From positions 37,100 through 101,099 of the forward strand of contig CAJUPJ010000009.1 of assembly GCA_910588655.1 (NCBI GenBank): a DNA stretch of 64,000 nt. The letters are read 5' to 3'. The first letter of the stretch is position 1. Each line of letters opens with the position of its first letter. The position numbers were made by a program, and so were the translations under genes. The stretch comes from an uncultured Lachnospiraceae bacterium (lineage in GTDB: Bacteria; Bacillota; Clostridia; Lachnospirales; Lachnospiraceae). Shown piece by piece: positions 63,951 to 64,000 of the stretch. A model generated the notes under the pieces. The model saw only the letters and a program-made list of their open reading frames with translations, did no database searches and was not told the origin of the DNA.

Positions 63951-64000
63951 ATATGCACTAACTTACTTGTAAAAAATAGAGAACTATGCCATAATAAAAT

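Overview
The window reads as chromosomal DNA of a low-GC, Gram-positive anaerobe of the class Clostridia, most probably a member of the Lachnospiraceae. The evidence is: strong AGGAGG-type ribosome binding sites on nearly every gene, low-GC codon use with many AGG arginine codons, AddAB rather than RecBCD, an acyl-ACP thioesterase, a fused FeoA-FeoB, QueT, and a YesL/YesM/YesO/YesP/YesQ-type sugar uptake cluster. No rRNA, tRNA or CRISPR array was seen. No species is named because nothing here fixes one.

Layout. 1-7.1 kb (minus strand): a secreted Ig-repeat protein cut by the left edge, a J-domain/degenerate-GGDEF fusion, MurA, an OLD-type ATPase/TOPRIM nuclease and a flavin reductase. 7.1-8.0 kb: a lone Ig-like gene between two nearly identical 59-bp inverted copies of a repeat. 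8-19 kb: a secreted FN3/propeller protein, a YesM-like sensor kinase, a C-terminally anchored surface protein, two sugar permeases, a solute-binding lipoprotein and a YesL-like protein. 19-22.2 kb: cobQ-cobT-cobU for late cobalamin assembly. 22.2-26.3 kb: small hypothetical genes, a RelE-like toxin with its antitoxin, PAP2 and DUF5662. 26.4-33.8 kb: an AraC regulator divergent from a heterodimeric ABC exporter, a thioesterase, a DUF218 protein and AzlCD. 33.8-38 kb: an MCP and an AgrA/AgrC-like two-component pair. 39-47.5 kb: queT with a candidate preQ1 riboswitch, a small membrane protein and addBA. 48.2-52.5 kb: a membrane-anchored Mrr-like nuclease, a Cas4-like/XPD helicase and argJ. 53.8-55.4 kb: a truncated GH59-like lipoprotein and a broken AraC gene. 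55.5-63.8 kb: prmA, feoAB, an OPT-pqqD-pepD peptide operon and a Yip1-like membrane protein.

The most unusual content is a family of modular palindromic repeats, each a long imperfect hairpin of up to about 470 bp. Copies lie at 7.16, 7.94, 38.1, 38.7, 47.9, 52.6, 53.3 and 63.8 kb. Most occur as inverted pairs. One copy (52645-53116) has perfect 15-bp terminal inverted repeats. Copies lie next to decayed genes: an MCP remnant, the truncated GH59-like gene and the broken AraC gene. They look like non-autonomous mobile elements, and one half of the hairpin is much better conserved than the other. No transposase is encoded in the window.

Other leads are the J-domain/GGDEF fusion, a cysteine cluster inside the OLD protein, the Mrr-helicase pair, an orphan PqqD-like (RRE-type) protein between a peptide transporter and a peptidase, and promoter-overlapping palindromes. 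All functional calls come from reading motifs by eye; no database search was run.
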